Assembly (NCBI GenBank): GCA_964036045.1
Contig: OZ038391.1
Coordinates: forward strand, 43,039,621 to 43,103,620
DNA from: Eutreptiella sp. 'Long Island Sound 2002'
Taxonomy: Eukaryota; Euglenozoa; Euglenophyceae; Eutreptiales; Eutreptiaceae
Direction: 5' to 3'
DNA: 64,000 nucleotides
Shown here piece after piece: positions 1 to 10,800 of the stretch (the stretch's first letter is position 1; every line of letters starts with the position of its first letter). The notes under the pieces are model-generated. The model saw only the letters and a program-made list of their open reading frames with translations, was not told where the DNA came from and did no database searches. A program made the translations under genes and the position numbers.

Positions 1-1035
1 CCCAGGTGGCACAATTAGTGCCAAGAAGCTTTTGGCAACATTCCTACAAGGAATGGAGTCAACGGTACAAGAGAATGGGTGCAGCATGCTATCGAGCCCT
101 TGGGGGATGACCAGCAAGGTTTACACTATGGGCACGTTGGCGGAAACAGGTCCCAAAGCAGCCGGCTACGCAGCACACCCGCCGAGCTGGATTATGCCAT
201 CAAGAGTGGTGCGACCATTTCCCACAAGGACAACAAGCCACATCACGCGGGATTGTGAATGGCAGCAACTCCGAGTCCGCGACCTGTGGCACCCCGGCAC
301 CTTCAAGTAGGACTTGGGGCGAACACGCAACAGAGAGCGCCCACCGTCACGACCTACACCCAGCCCACTACTGTCGAGGCCGATGACAGCGACACGGATG
401 AAGAGGGAGTAGATGCTATGGAGGAAGCGACGGCCATGGATCGTGGAGAACAAACGACGTCACCATATGATGGAAGGGGGAAACTTGAACAGCCGGCCGA
501 GGATGAAGGAGCCGATCCAACCCCGCAGCATGAACTAGTGGGAAGTCCTGCGCAAATGCCGGAAGCCACCACACACACCGAGCAAAGAAGTGACGAGCTA
601 CAGTCAACCATGGGAGACGTCGCAAGAACAAAGCGCAAACTCCGCATTGGCTACATCACCTGCCTTCTTGGGGTCCCAAAGTTGGGCGGAATGGCTACAT
701 CACCCCTGCCTTCTCGGGTTCCCCATGGTGGGGAGAAATCAACCTAGTAAGGAGTGGATGTGGTGGAAACAAGCAAAAAATGGATGAAAATGGATGAAAC
801 TGGGTGAGAATCCAAATATATCATATCCCCAATGTGAAAGAAGCATCAAAAGACCCTTTTGAAACAACAATAATGCCCATAGTATCACAAATTTTGGGGT
901 TCTAGGATGGCTAGACGTCCAAATAGTTGCACTGTGCGCGCACTACGCTTAGTGCACCCCCTAAAAGGTCACCGATGGGGCACGGGTCAATAAAGATGCC
1001 CGGCGCGCGCCCGGCGTGCCAGCGCTCCCCCTGTC
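1..1035. other. Unassigned stretch, no gene recognised
   Basis: Short frames exist here (for example an acidic, Asp/Glu/Thr-rich frame at 259-747 on +), but none carries a motif I recognise and composition changes along each of them. The frame reading from the left edge stops within about 100 bases. A short block at 640-745 (ggctacatcacc then ccctgcc) resembles the duplicated unit at 12.7-12.9 kb, so part of this stretch is probably dispersed repeat. Confidence 0.4.
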
Positions 1036-1509
1036 CTACCCACCATGCCAACTTGTGAATGCCCGCACGTTCGCCTGTGTCCCCGGGGGCATGAGGTCGA
1101 TCGGCCCATCATTGTTTAGCCGATTCAACATGGTGATGAGGCGTTTATCTCTGGTCGGTGGTTGAGATGGCGCCATGGAGTGGGCTGTCCGCCCGTTGTA
1201 TGGGACGTGCTTCAGCCACATGTCCATGGGTTTTGGTACCTCACCGGCCAAACCCAAACTGTTCGCCAACACCTGCTCCGTCAGCTTGTGCGGGGTCGGG
1301 TTGCTAGGGTTCCTTGTCTTGGGGTTGATCCCCCCCTTTGGAGAGGTGTCCCAAGGTGGGACGGTTTCGTCCACCAGCAGCCTGAGCGCGACGTGGTACC
1401 TCTTTAGCGCCTCGAGACACATATCCGGCGTGCTAGACCTGTTGCAGATCATGTTTCCCAAGTCCCTGGGTAGGGCCATCACTGTGCGTACAATGCTCTT
1501 TGACTTCAC
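1036..1509 (-). CDS. Unidentified protein fragment, helix-rich
   Basis: An open frame of at least 157 codons on the minus strand. It stays open upstream to about 1575, so 1509 is only a nominal start (a GTG, not an ATG). The N-terminal half has helix-like content (AAAHHLVKSKSIVRTVM, then LPRDLGNMI) and the C-terminal half is Pro/Thr-rich. I do not recognise a family. It could be an exon of an unrecognised gene or a decayed Gag-like fragment. There is no ribosome-binding or promoter evidence. The steady amphipathic pattern is the only argument that it is coding. Confidence 0.3.
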   Translation of the reverse strand: MKSKSIVRTVMALPRDLGNMICNRSSTPDMCLEALKRYHVALRLLVDETVPPWDTSPKGGINPKTRNPSNPTPHKLTEQVLANSLGLAGEVPKPMDMWLKHVPYNGRTAHSMAPSQPPTRDKRLITMLNRLNNDGPIDLMPPGTQANVRAFTSWHGG

Positions 1510-1639
1510 TAGGTGGTGGGCTGCTGCTTGGAGGTCGTCCTCCAGTAAGTGCTGGTTGGGGCTTGTGTCTATCTAGTGATGGCATCTGCACGGGCCTCCA
1601 GCCCGGAACTTCCCCGCCCGGACAAGGGGGGCGTACCGT

Positions 1640-1934
1640 GCGCTGTGCGCGCGCTGTGCGAAAAGTTGGCTATTATCCACCACCGGGAGTTCGGTAAGTT
1701 CAGAAGATTGAAAGGACGTCATTGAATGGCTGCTGCAGTGGACGGGGCTATAGGAGGCAGAATTTAGGTCCGTGGGACCCATGGCAAGCATCAGATGTTT
1801 GAATTTTTGAGTTTTGAATTGATTGTGCATGATTCCGCAGGTGGGTGGTTTTCAGGGTTGTTACCTGGATAATCACCGTAATAATTGGCGTTGTGCGCGC
1901 ACTATGCCCGCGCTGTGCGCGCGCTGTGCGAAAA
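1640..1934. repeat. Pair of direct GC-rich repeats around a 250-bp spacer
   Basis: The word cgctgtgcgcgcgctgtgcg followed by aaaa occurs at 1641-1664 and again, identical, at 1911-1934. The word is itself an imperfect alternation of GCGC and TGTGCG. No gene was recognised between the copies. Confidence 0.6.
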
Positions 1935-2609
1935 CGCCCCCAAGCACTGTGACCACATATCAGTGTGGGGCTGAGGCACATGGGTCCCTTCTTGCACTGG
2001 AACAGGTAGCCCGATGGGTGGTCTTGGTTGGTTTTGATCTTGTCGTCTCTTCGTGCCTGAGTATGCCTCTCCTTCAGCCTACCGCTTGCCCAACACTCTG
2101 CGTCTGGCGCCATGGCCCATCCCGCGTGATCTAGAGCGTTCAGTAGAATAGGTTTCTGTCGACAGCTCCTCCTCCACATCCTTTGTGTCCTAGCTCAATA
2201 CAATGACCCCTGCCTCTTTAGCCTCCAATGACTCCCCGCCGTCAGATGGTGGGGTGCTTGGTGATGCTTCCTTGGCTGGGCTGTCGAACGCCGTTCAAAC
2301 CACTTGCGGCTTGGGGACTCATTACCATAGCGAAATATATGGGAAAGGTAAAGGCAAACTACCGTCAAATGACCGCTGGCCATAATGCTGGCAACAGGCA
2401 TATGTGGTATCCGATCGCCGTCAAAAGTCTCGAGCGCAATTCGACTTCGTTCAACCTTCTAGTGCTATTGAGGAACCCGGGACACACTTGTGGGACCAAT
2501 GTTGTTTGTTGAGTACAATACAAATGACATTTGGAGTTGTTGAATTCACAGCTATTGCTTTATTATGCAACTGCTTTGTAGGGAAGGTGTGCAGTCCAAC
2601 GTGGTCTAC

Positions 2610-2712
2610 TTGGGGGGCTTCTCCATGAGAGAGTAAATCTGGGGCTAAAGTCGGGATAGTTAATAGAAAAGTAGCGCGCCGGGCGCGCGCCGGGCAAACA
2701 TTCCCCCATAGA
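2610..2712 (-). repeat. Dispersed repeat, inverted copy of 13,985-14,095
   Basis: Read on the minus strand this runs from a gtttgcccg-type start through a gcgcgcccggcgcgct core to cccgactttagcccc and agaagccccccaag. The same order of words occurs on the plus strand at 13,985-14,095. A related GC core (gcccggcgcgcgcccggcgtg) lies near 1000-1020. The family is unknown. The two copies sit on either side of the M16 protease exons in opposite orientation. Confidence 0.6.
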
Positions 2713-3056
2713 CTGACAGTGAATAGACAGGTTGCAGAGTTGCTGCCTGCTTGCACGCATGGGTGTCGAAGCAAAACCAAGGTTGGCACTTCAACGATGT
2801 AATTTGCAAAAATTTTCTGCCCCATGTTGTGGCCCCTCTTTGTGGCTGTGGTTGTGACCAGCAGGGGTGGATATAATAGTGACGACATTACCAGGGTGGG
2901 GGTGGGGGGGGGGGGGTTGAGCTGGGAGGCAGTGATGACGGAATGCCGATTACGATTTGCTCCTTTTTCGCTTTACAGGTATGTGCGTTCGCAGAGTTGG
3001 ATGAATCTGCAACTGCGCTACCACCATAAAGCACTGTGCACTGTAGTGTTTTGTTT

Positions 3057-3118
3057 GTGCAGTAGTACAGTGGTATATGTGCAGTCTTGAGATTTCCGGG
3101 TCCTGTGTTCAAGCCCTA
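3057..3118 (+). repeat. tRNA-like (A box / B box) sequence, possible SINE head
   Basis: An A-box-like word, tagtacagtggtatatgtgc, is followed about 30 bases later by a B-box-like word, tgttcaagccc, which is the spacing of an internal Pol III promoter. The flanks do not pair into a tRNA acceptor stem, so this is tRNA-derived at best and not a tRNA gene. Confidence 0.35.
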
Positions 3119-3811
3119 TTGGGCTCAAAACCTTGGCGCCTTTTTTGGCCATCAGTCCTGTTGTCAAACTGCTGGCAAAACTGCCGTTCAGTCACACGGG
3201 TAAATCGTAATCGTAATCGTCATCGAGGGGGGGACCACCCCCCCCCCCCCCACTATATCCATCCCTGGTGACAAGTCCATCTGATGAGGATTTTGGTGTG
3301 CGCCTAAATGATTTTACAAAACACCTTTGTCCCTGACTGCAGTTGAACACACACTGTGCTGCTCAACTTGGTTGTCTTCGTGTGTACCCCATGTGTAAGA
3401 TGTATATACAAAGAATTGAAAAAAACGTGGATGCAAACTGCCCAAGATTTGGAGGCCGATGCCTGCATGTTTGTCTCCTGGCTTCTGGGTGGCGGGACCC
3501 CTGTGTTGGTATCTACAATTGGTCCTGCCAGTCCTTGGCTCGCTCTTGCTCGTAGCTTTCCAATCGCAATTGCTCTGTTTGTCACTCAGAAGCACAAAGC
3601 AAAGAGTGTGCGGAAGAGAATGTTTTTGCTCAGAGAAATATGACGGAGAAGTGGAGCAATTATTAACGTCTTCGTAGGCACCACAGTCCGCACAGGGGAG
3701 GGTGGGGGGTATTTGGATCGCCCTTCAAAAAGAATCCCTGAACACTCTTGTGAGCAGTGGTCAGTACATCCATACCAAGAGCTGCGGCACACCTCCCAAG
3801 GATTTCATACA

Positions 3812-3813
3812 GA

Positions 3814-3870
<57 letters not shown>

Positions 3871-3871
3871 C
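3812..3871 (+). repeat. (GA)n microsatellite
   Basis: An uninterrupted ga run, then gagacagagacaga-type variants. The long open frames that cross it in both strands (Glu-Arg or Ser-Leu repeats) follow from the repeat and are not genes. Confidence 0.9.
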
Positions 3872-4269
3872 GCGCACGCGACGTTGGGGTGGGGGTGGGG
3901 GGGGATACTGGAGGCGAGGTGGGGTAAGTCGAAGCTAGACTTGCGCTGCTGGAGCAAATTTGAATGCCCCACAGAAATGATGCCGTATGGGAGTACATGT
4001 TGGACCGATTTGCCCTTTGGAACACTCTTGCCAAACCAGCCTCTCTTCATCCCGCCTGCAGGGATGAATTGGAAAGAAAGGGGACCTGGAGCAGGTTGTC
4101 ACGAGAGGTTGGGAAGGTGGTTGGAGGGGTTGGCAAAAGGGTCTGGAGCTGTCGGTTGCTGTTGGGAGGCAGCCTCGCCCCGCAGACGTGAGTGCCCCCC
4201 GCCCCCCATTCTAATGCATCGCTGCGTCCCAGAGGGCAGGTACTGGGCACCGGACGCAATGAGAGTCAG

Positions 4270-4563
4270 GCGGCCAGGCTGAGTTGGAGCGTCGCCATGT
4301 CTGGATTTGGTTCAGTGCAGTTAATGGCTGGAAGTGTCTCGACCGCATTGCTCACCTTTTACTGTGTGCAGTTGGCCATCCACTACTTCCGCTCGAAGTT
4401 GGCTACGCTGCTGATCAAACGGCCATTCAAGAGGGTGCTGAACTACTACCGCAAGTTGGTGTCTACGGCGCCGTACGACTCAGTGCCAGCTTTGCGGAAG
4501 CACTTGTCTGAAAAGCTCCGGGCATCGAAATTGCAGGACTGGAGGGACTCCGTCTTTTTTACA
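4270..4563 (+). CDS. M16 protease exon 1 of those visible
   Basis: Acceptor gtcag before 4270, donor ACA/gtgtgt after 4563, phase 0 at both ends, 98 codons. It begins AARLSWSV, matching the family's A-G-L-S-Y-x-x region, and includes KLATLL and the FKRVLNYYRK helix. The last dozen codons (KLQDWRDSVFF) are less certain because they make this segment slightly longer than in relatives. Confidence 0.65.
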
Positions 4564-7500
4564 GTGTGTGCCAGTGCTGTGCAAAGGGCCCATGGCAATG
4601 GTTTGTCAATGGCATATTCATTGTTCACAATACTGGCCAGATATGGTGATTTTTGTAGCGCAATGGCCGTAATCATGACCATGCACGACGGTGTGCAGGC
4701 TGACTGGCCAACATCTCGGCCTCATGCCCCTCATGCCCCTGGCGTCCCTCAGATTCGTTTCATCTCCAAGGAGAGTGACTGCCGTGCCAATCCTGAAGTT
4801 TGGCGAAACTAACTGATTACTGGGAGCATGTGTGTTTTTCCCCGTAACAAAAAACCACCAAAGTAAGACAATTTTCGGCGTATCTTGCCTACGGGCTAGA
4901 AACTCCTCTGCAAAAGTGCAAACAAAGAAATTTTTTCGCCGACAGCCCACTGTCCTGTGTGTCATCATAACTACACATTACGATTTTTCACATGTGGTGG
5001 TGCTTTTGCTGTCTGCAAACACCATGCTTCGCATGCGATCCTATTTCCAAGTCAAGCCGCATTGAAACTGCAGTAGCGGGATGCTACTGAGGCACAGGGC
5101 AGCTGTGTCGGACTTTTGTCACTTTTGGTATTGTCATTGACTCCTGAACACAGCGTTCAGTCCAGCTCCTTCCTCTCCACAGCGACCAGCTGGGCACCCC
5201 CAAATAATTTTGATGTGCAATTAGTGTGATGCATGCGACGAAAATTGTGACGTGACACATGCGATAAGAGTTGTCATGAAATCTGGTTTGTTGGTGGGCC
5301 ATGCAAATTTGTTGCTGGCAGTGAGCCCGAAGCCAACAGCCCATGAGCGTGCAACCAAACCCACCACACCACCTATCCGGTCTTCTTCGTCTGCAGCCAC
5401 CTGGTTTCTTTCGGCGAGTGTGTGATGTATAAACGCACCAACGATCCTCCAATTTAGGGAACGGTGATGAAGAACCATGGCAATGGGAAGTACCAGACAC
5501 AGGGGGGCCAAATAGTGATTCGCCTTTCTGTAACAACGGACAGATTGGCCTTGGCCCAGCTTCAAGTGTTTGACCACCTTTTGGACAATTAACGATTTCA
5601 GGTTCCTATGCCCTACCATCTAGGAAATAGCAGCAACAATCCAAAAGCCTCCATGAGGTAATGCTAGCTAATCTAGCAACCTCCTGGAATGAATGGCAAC
5701 CATCCAGAAGCCTCCAAGAAAGAATAGTAGCCATCTGGCAGCCTACTGGAATTAACTGCCCATCCAGAAGCCTCCAGGACCAAAAACAAAATTGATGAGG
5801 ATCAATTATTTCTAAGTCAGGTATTTTTTGTTGTGCAAATAACGTTTAGGCAGTGCTATTTGCAAGTCAGTTTACAAATTGACCATGCAAGTGATTGCTT
5901 GGAGTGAGGTTTGCCGAGCGGGTTAACTCATTGTCCATATCAGTTACACTCAGGCAGGCCCTCCTAAGTGGGGTGGGGTGAAAATGACGCTTTTTGTGAA
6001 TTGTGCTATTTTGGCTCAATTTGTGATAACTGTTGCTGCAAAAGCTGATTACATCCGGAAAAACTATCTTTTTTTGGATATTTCAGTCGTTTTTGGGTGC
6101 TCCTGCAAAATTTGGAAAATACAAATCGATTTTGGCCATCGCAAAAGTTAGGAATCCACGAAACATTAGGATTGGCACAGTCAGTGAGGGAAAGAGGGAT
6201 TAATCAATTGATCAATCTGATGGTCACCAGACACCTCCTGTCCGAAGCGCTAAGCTGGGCAAAGTGTGACCGCAGTACAATCCCCGTGGCCGATACACTA
6301 AGGTAGGCAATGTGTGATCACAGTACAACCACAGTTTGCCTACCATAGGGCATTGGGAAGGTGGTTTATATTTGATTACACTTTGCGCCCAATGCCCTAT
6401 GGTAGGCAAGGTGTGATCACAGCAAAACCCTCCCTTGTGGATGCACTATTGTAGGCGAACTGCGAACACCTCTGGAGGGATGATCACAGTTTGCTAGACA
6501 CATTTTGTCTAGCAAAGCACATTGGCCAGGGGGTGTCCTGTGAGTGCGTGATTTACATTTACACTGGCCGATGCGCCAAGCTAGCCAATTTCCATAGTTC
6601 CAGCCGATATTTGTAGCACTACACATGTGCGGTTTCCAGTGTATTCACTGTGATCCAGGTGTTTTCGGCCTTTCTGTGACCTTTTTGCAATGGAGACATG
6701 AGGTTGTCGATTTGTTGTGCCCTGCTGAACATTGGACGAAATGTTGCTGTCAATGAAAACCTATTGCAGGGGAGCCATGATTTTTCGTTCCCAAAGAGGC
6801 GGGGATTCCATTCCATTTAAAAAAAACAGCAGACAAATGCAGATTACTACAAGACACCACAAATTCACAACACAAAAGTAGCCAAAGTCGGATGTAGGAC
6901 CCTCATCACTCCTTCAAAAGTACCAAATGTGCTTGAAATGGATGCCCAAAACGTGTGCACGGCCTACAAAATGCAAATATTAAAGCTTTTGAAGAGTGGG
7001 TCAAAATTGTGTGCCCCCCTTGGAAAGAATAAACGTGGCCAATGGACCCCCGTTGCCCCAGGCCATTGTCATGGATAGGGGGCGGGGGGGGGGGGGGGGT
7101 GAGTGCACAGTTGGGGGGGGGGGGGGCTGGTCACACGTAGGCAGGGGTTTTAGGGTATGCAGAGGCCAGAGTTACGGTGTTCATAGGGTGGGGGCCGAGG
7201 ATGTGCATCGGCTGGGTATTAGGATGAGGCGTTCTGCATTGCGGCATCAGAGGCGCCAGTCGCATGGTCCAGCAAACAGCCTCTGGGTTGCTGCTACTCT
7301 GTGCTCAGGCGCATGTGGAGTGTTTGGCTCTGGGGAATGTTGAGAAATCGATGGCTGTGGATTTGGTCGCTGAAGTGGAGTCGTATTTCGCGCGTGGCCA
7401 AAATATTCCGCTGTCTTTGGTTCAGACTATCGACCGTCCGCTGTACCCCAAGGGCCAGGTAAACAAGGCGTGGCACTTACTCGGACAGCTTGCAGCTGCA

Positions 7501-7808
7501 GTCTGGGGTGGGGCAGGCGTGTGCGCGAATCATGTTTGTCGAGAGACTCCTCTGCACGATCACGCACACACACGCACACACACAGCGCACAGCACCCAGT
7601 GTTTCCAAGTGGTCTCCCACCGCAATACTAACGGGGCTTGACAAGGTGACGGAACATATGGCTAAGTGCAGATGGTAGGATAGTAGGAATGTTGAACCTC
7701 ACAGTTTGCGCATGAGTGAATGACAGCCTTGGCACACACACACACACACACGCGCACACACAGGAGCGTTGAACCTCGCAGTTTGAGCATGATTGGAATA
7801 TTCCCCCG

Positions 7809-7865
<57 letters not shown>

Positions 7866-10800
7866 GGCGACAGGGCAACAGAACAAAAGAACTCATGGTT
7901 TGGTCGCATCATTGTTGAACCTCGCAGTTTGAGCATGATTTGAAAGATTTGGGCGTCACACACACACACACACCATTCGCCAAGGGGACCCACTGTCCCC
8001 TATGACCGTCGGCAAGAGTCGGTGGTCTGACGGGCGTTTCATCGCCTGCAGCTACCGCCGCAGGATCTCGATTTTATTTCCACTACCCTGTGGTAGAAAA
8101 TTCCGGTCGGACAGCGCCTGCATCAGTATTTCCCGTGGGTGGCCCCACGTGTCCTTTCGAATCTGCACAGCAAGATGTCTACCACAGGCTAAAAGCTTGT
8201 TCATGGTTGACTCTCCGTTTCCGCATTTTGAAGTGTACATTCACACCTGTGCAGTCTACCACGGGGCGCACCCCTTCGGTTGTCTTTGCTCTGATTACCC
8301 TCTTCTCTCCCTGACTAGGGCGCCGGGGCTGCTGCTCTGGCAAACGGTTCGGGTCCTCTGGGTGTGCCGCTGCGAGGTCCACATGCAGGGAGTGGCCCCT
8401 AATAACGATACATTTAGGCGTATCTTACATTCTGACGTGTAGAATGACCAACGTTCGTCGCATTGTGCAATCTGCAACAAGGTGGAAATTTTATTTTTCT
8501 TTCGTTTTTTTGTTGTCGGGGAGTGTTGAGGAAGATAACCAACAATGGGTCTTTTTTGTGGTAATTCTCTAATGAGGATGGCACTATTGATACGTACAGG
8601 ATGGGATGCATCAAAGAGTCTGGTGCCCCTTCTCAGTTATGTCTGGTTAGGTGTGCCTGAGCAGCTCATTCCGCTTTCTGCTTCATTTTTCAGGAAGTGG
8701 TGATGCCCATTATCTCCCGTAGAAGGCGCGACACCGACTCAGTGTTGTTCTCTCATTATCAATTGCTGCCCCGAACCGAGCGTGACCAGCTGGCGCTTGA
8801 GGTCCACCTTTGCCCTGGGGGTGGTCCTGAAATGCTGTATTCAGCAAAAGAAACGGTCCTTTAAGAACAGCGACCTACGCCTTCCCGCTGATGTCATAGT
8901 AGCTTTTGACGGCAAGCGGCTACAGGGCAACTGCTGGCGGCGACCGGCCAACCGTCGTCAGAAAACTGCCAACCGCTGATCGTTATCGGCCAAAAGCCGT
9001 CGGTTGGCCAGCAACCACCCCAGGTAACCCACAAACCGCAGCCAGTCGACCAGTCAACCGCGTGGTGACAATCCAACTGCTGTTGCTCAAGTGCCGCCAA
9101 GTACGTTTTCTGCTCGACCCGTGACGGACAGCCCTTCTCGGTTATGTGTAGCAAATGAAAAGTATTTGGCATTCTCGATGGAAAACAGGAAAAGGTGAGC
9201 GTGCCCCACAAAAACGCAGAGGGGGGGGGGGGTTGGAGAGTGCAATCCACAGGGCTATTTGTCAGTCACAACACGGTTTTGGTTCATGCGTCATTTGCAG
9301 GATGAAGCCTGCGGACAGGGGCCCTGTGCCAACGCGACTGCGACGCCACACACCCGTGTTCTTTCTCCGCGTGCCCCTTTTGCGCGGCCTGTGCGCCGTC
9401 TGACCGCAGCACGCGGATCACGGGACCGTGTGCCGGATCCTCTACACACTGTCCAAAACTGTCCACAGGAGGCGTCCAGCAGCGGCGCAACTTGTGTCAC
9501 GGGCAGCCTGACGCGGGTCGCGGTCCCATGTCTCACAGCCACAGCTTTGGTAATGCACGCCACCCCTGGCGACTGCATGACACAGACTAGCGCGGGCGGA
9601 AACTCTTTGTGGCAGTGACGTTGTTAACGGCGTACTGCATGATGGACGGGCACTGATCAGGTGAGCAGGCGGGGAAACGCCGATCTTTCAGAATTCCACA
9701 CTTCGTCCCTTTAGACTGTCAGGTTGCTGAGCGGCAAATTTTTTTCGGGCGGAGTTAGAAAGGCGCGGCCGTCATCAGGCAAGGCTTTGGGATATGGACA
9801 GTGGCTCGGGTGTAATCGAGGCACTGACACCCCACGAAAATTTCAGGCTTCCCAGAGGAAGGTGGGTGGGGAGGCTGAGGTGTAAAGTTTTGCCGGCCAC
9901 GGGGAGTGCGGCTTAGACTCAGGCCACAGCTCTGTCTGTCGGTACCGCACGCACGTCCGCGTGTGTGTGGAACCGACAGCAGGCCACTGTTCGCGCCCGT
10001 CAACAGTAGCCACAGCCATTCACCCGCACCTAACCCACCGCGGCCTCTGTGCACATGCCCATGTGCGTCATGTCTGCGTGTGTACCTCTTCAGTTGGCGG
10101 CGCTGACTCTGAAGTCCCGCTGCTACAACCAAATGCGTGCCACAGAGCTGCTGGGGTACATCACCCACTGCAATGTGCTGACCACGCATCAGTTCAGGTG
10201 CACCCAGTCCCTATTGCTGGCGTGGAATGCCACTCCTCAGTGTGCCGTAACCCTGCTTGTGTTTTTCCTACCTTCTTAGTCCTCTCTTGTGTGTCACCGA
10301 CCACCCCACAGCAGTACTCCCTGCCCCAAGTAAATAGTGACCAGTTGTACCTGAATTTCCTTCCCCCTACCTCTCTGATAGTGTATGAAATGCAACCTGC
10401 TGATTCATCTCGGCCTTCAGTCTTCCCACCGCTGTTTTCTTCAGCCTACAGTCATTGTGCCTCGTGCACACTGGGAAGCCTACGGGCGTGGCAGTCTCCC
10501 ACTGCATAACCTGGTTTCAGACTCAGCAAATCCTCACTACGTGTCAGATCCGCTACCACAGTCATTTGTGGGATCATCGTAGCACTGGACAGCTCTGAAC
10601 CTTGATTCCGAGGGGTTACCTCGAGTACTGTGAAGTGAGCAGGCTACGCCAGCTCATCTTGGTCTGAGCCAAAAAGAAATGGCTCTTTATTACTGGACGA
10701 ATAATGATGAAGGGCGAAGAACGGGCATCCGCCATTTTCCTTTGGTGGGGGGTGGGGGGGCTCCCATCCCAAAAATCTTATTAAGGGCAGGGTCTCTCAT

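Noticed and set aside
3805-4050. Ser-Leu and Arg-Glu repeat proteins
   Set aside because: Translations of a GA/CT microsatellite.
8052-8480. Minus-strand frames (for example RKDTWGHPREILMQALSDRN) inside an M16 protease intron
   Set aside because: They read like protein but match no family I know and are broken by frame changes; left unannotated.
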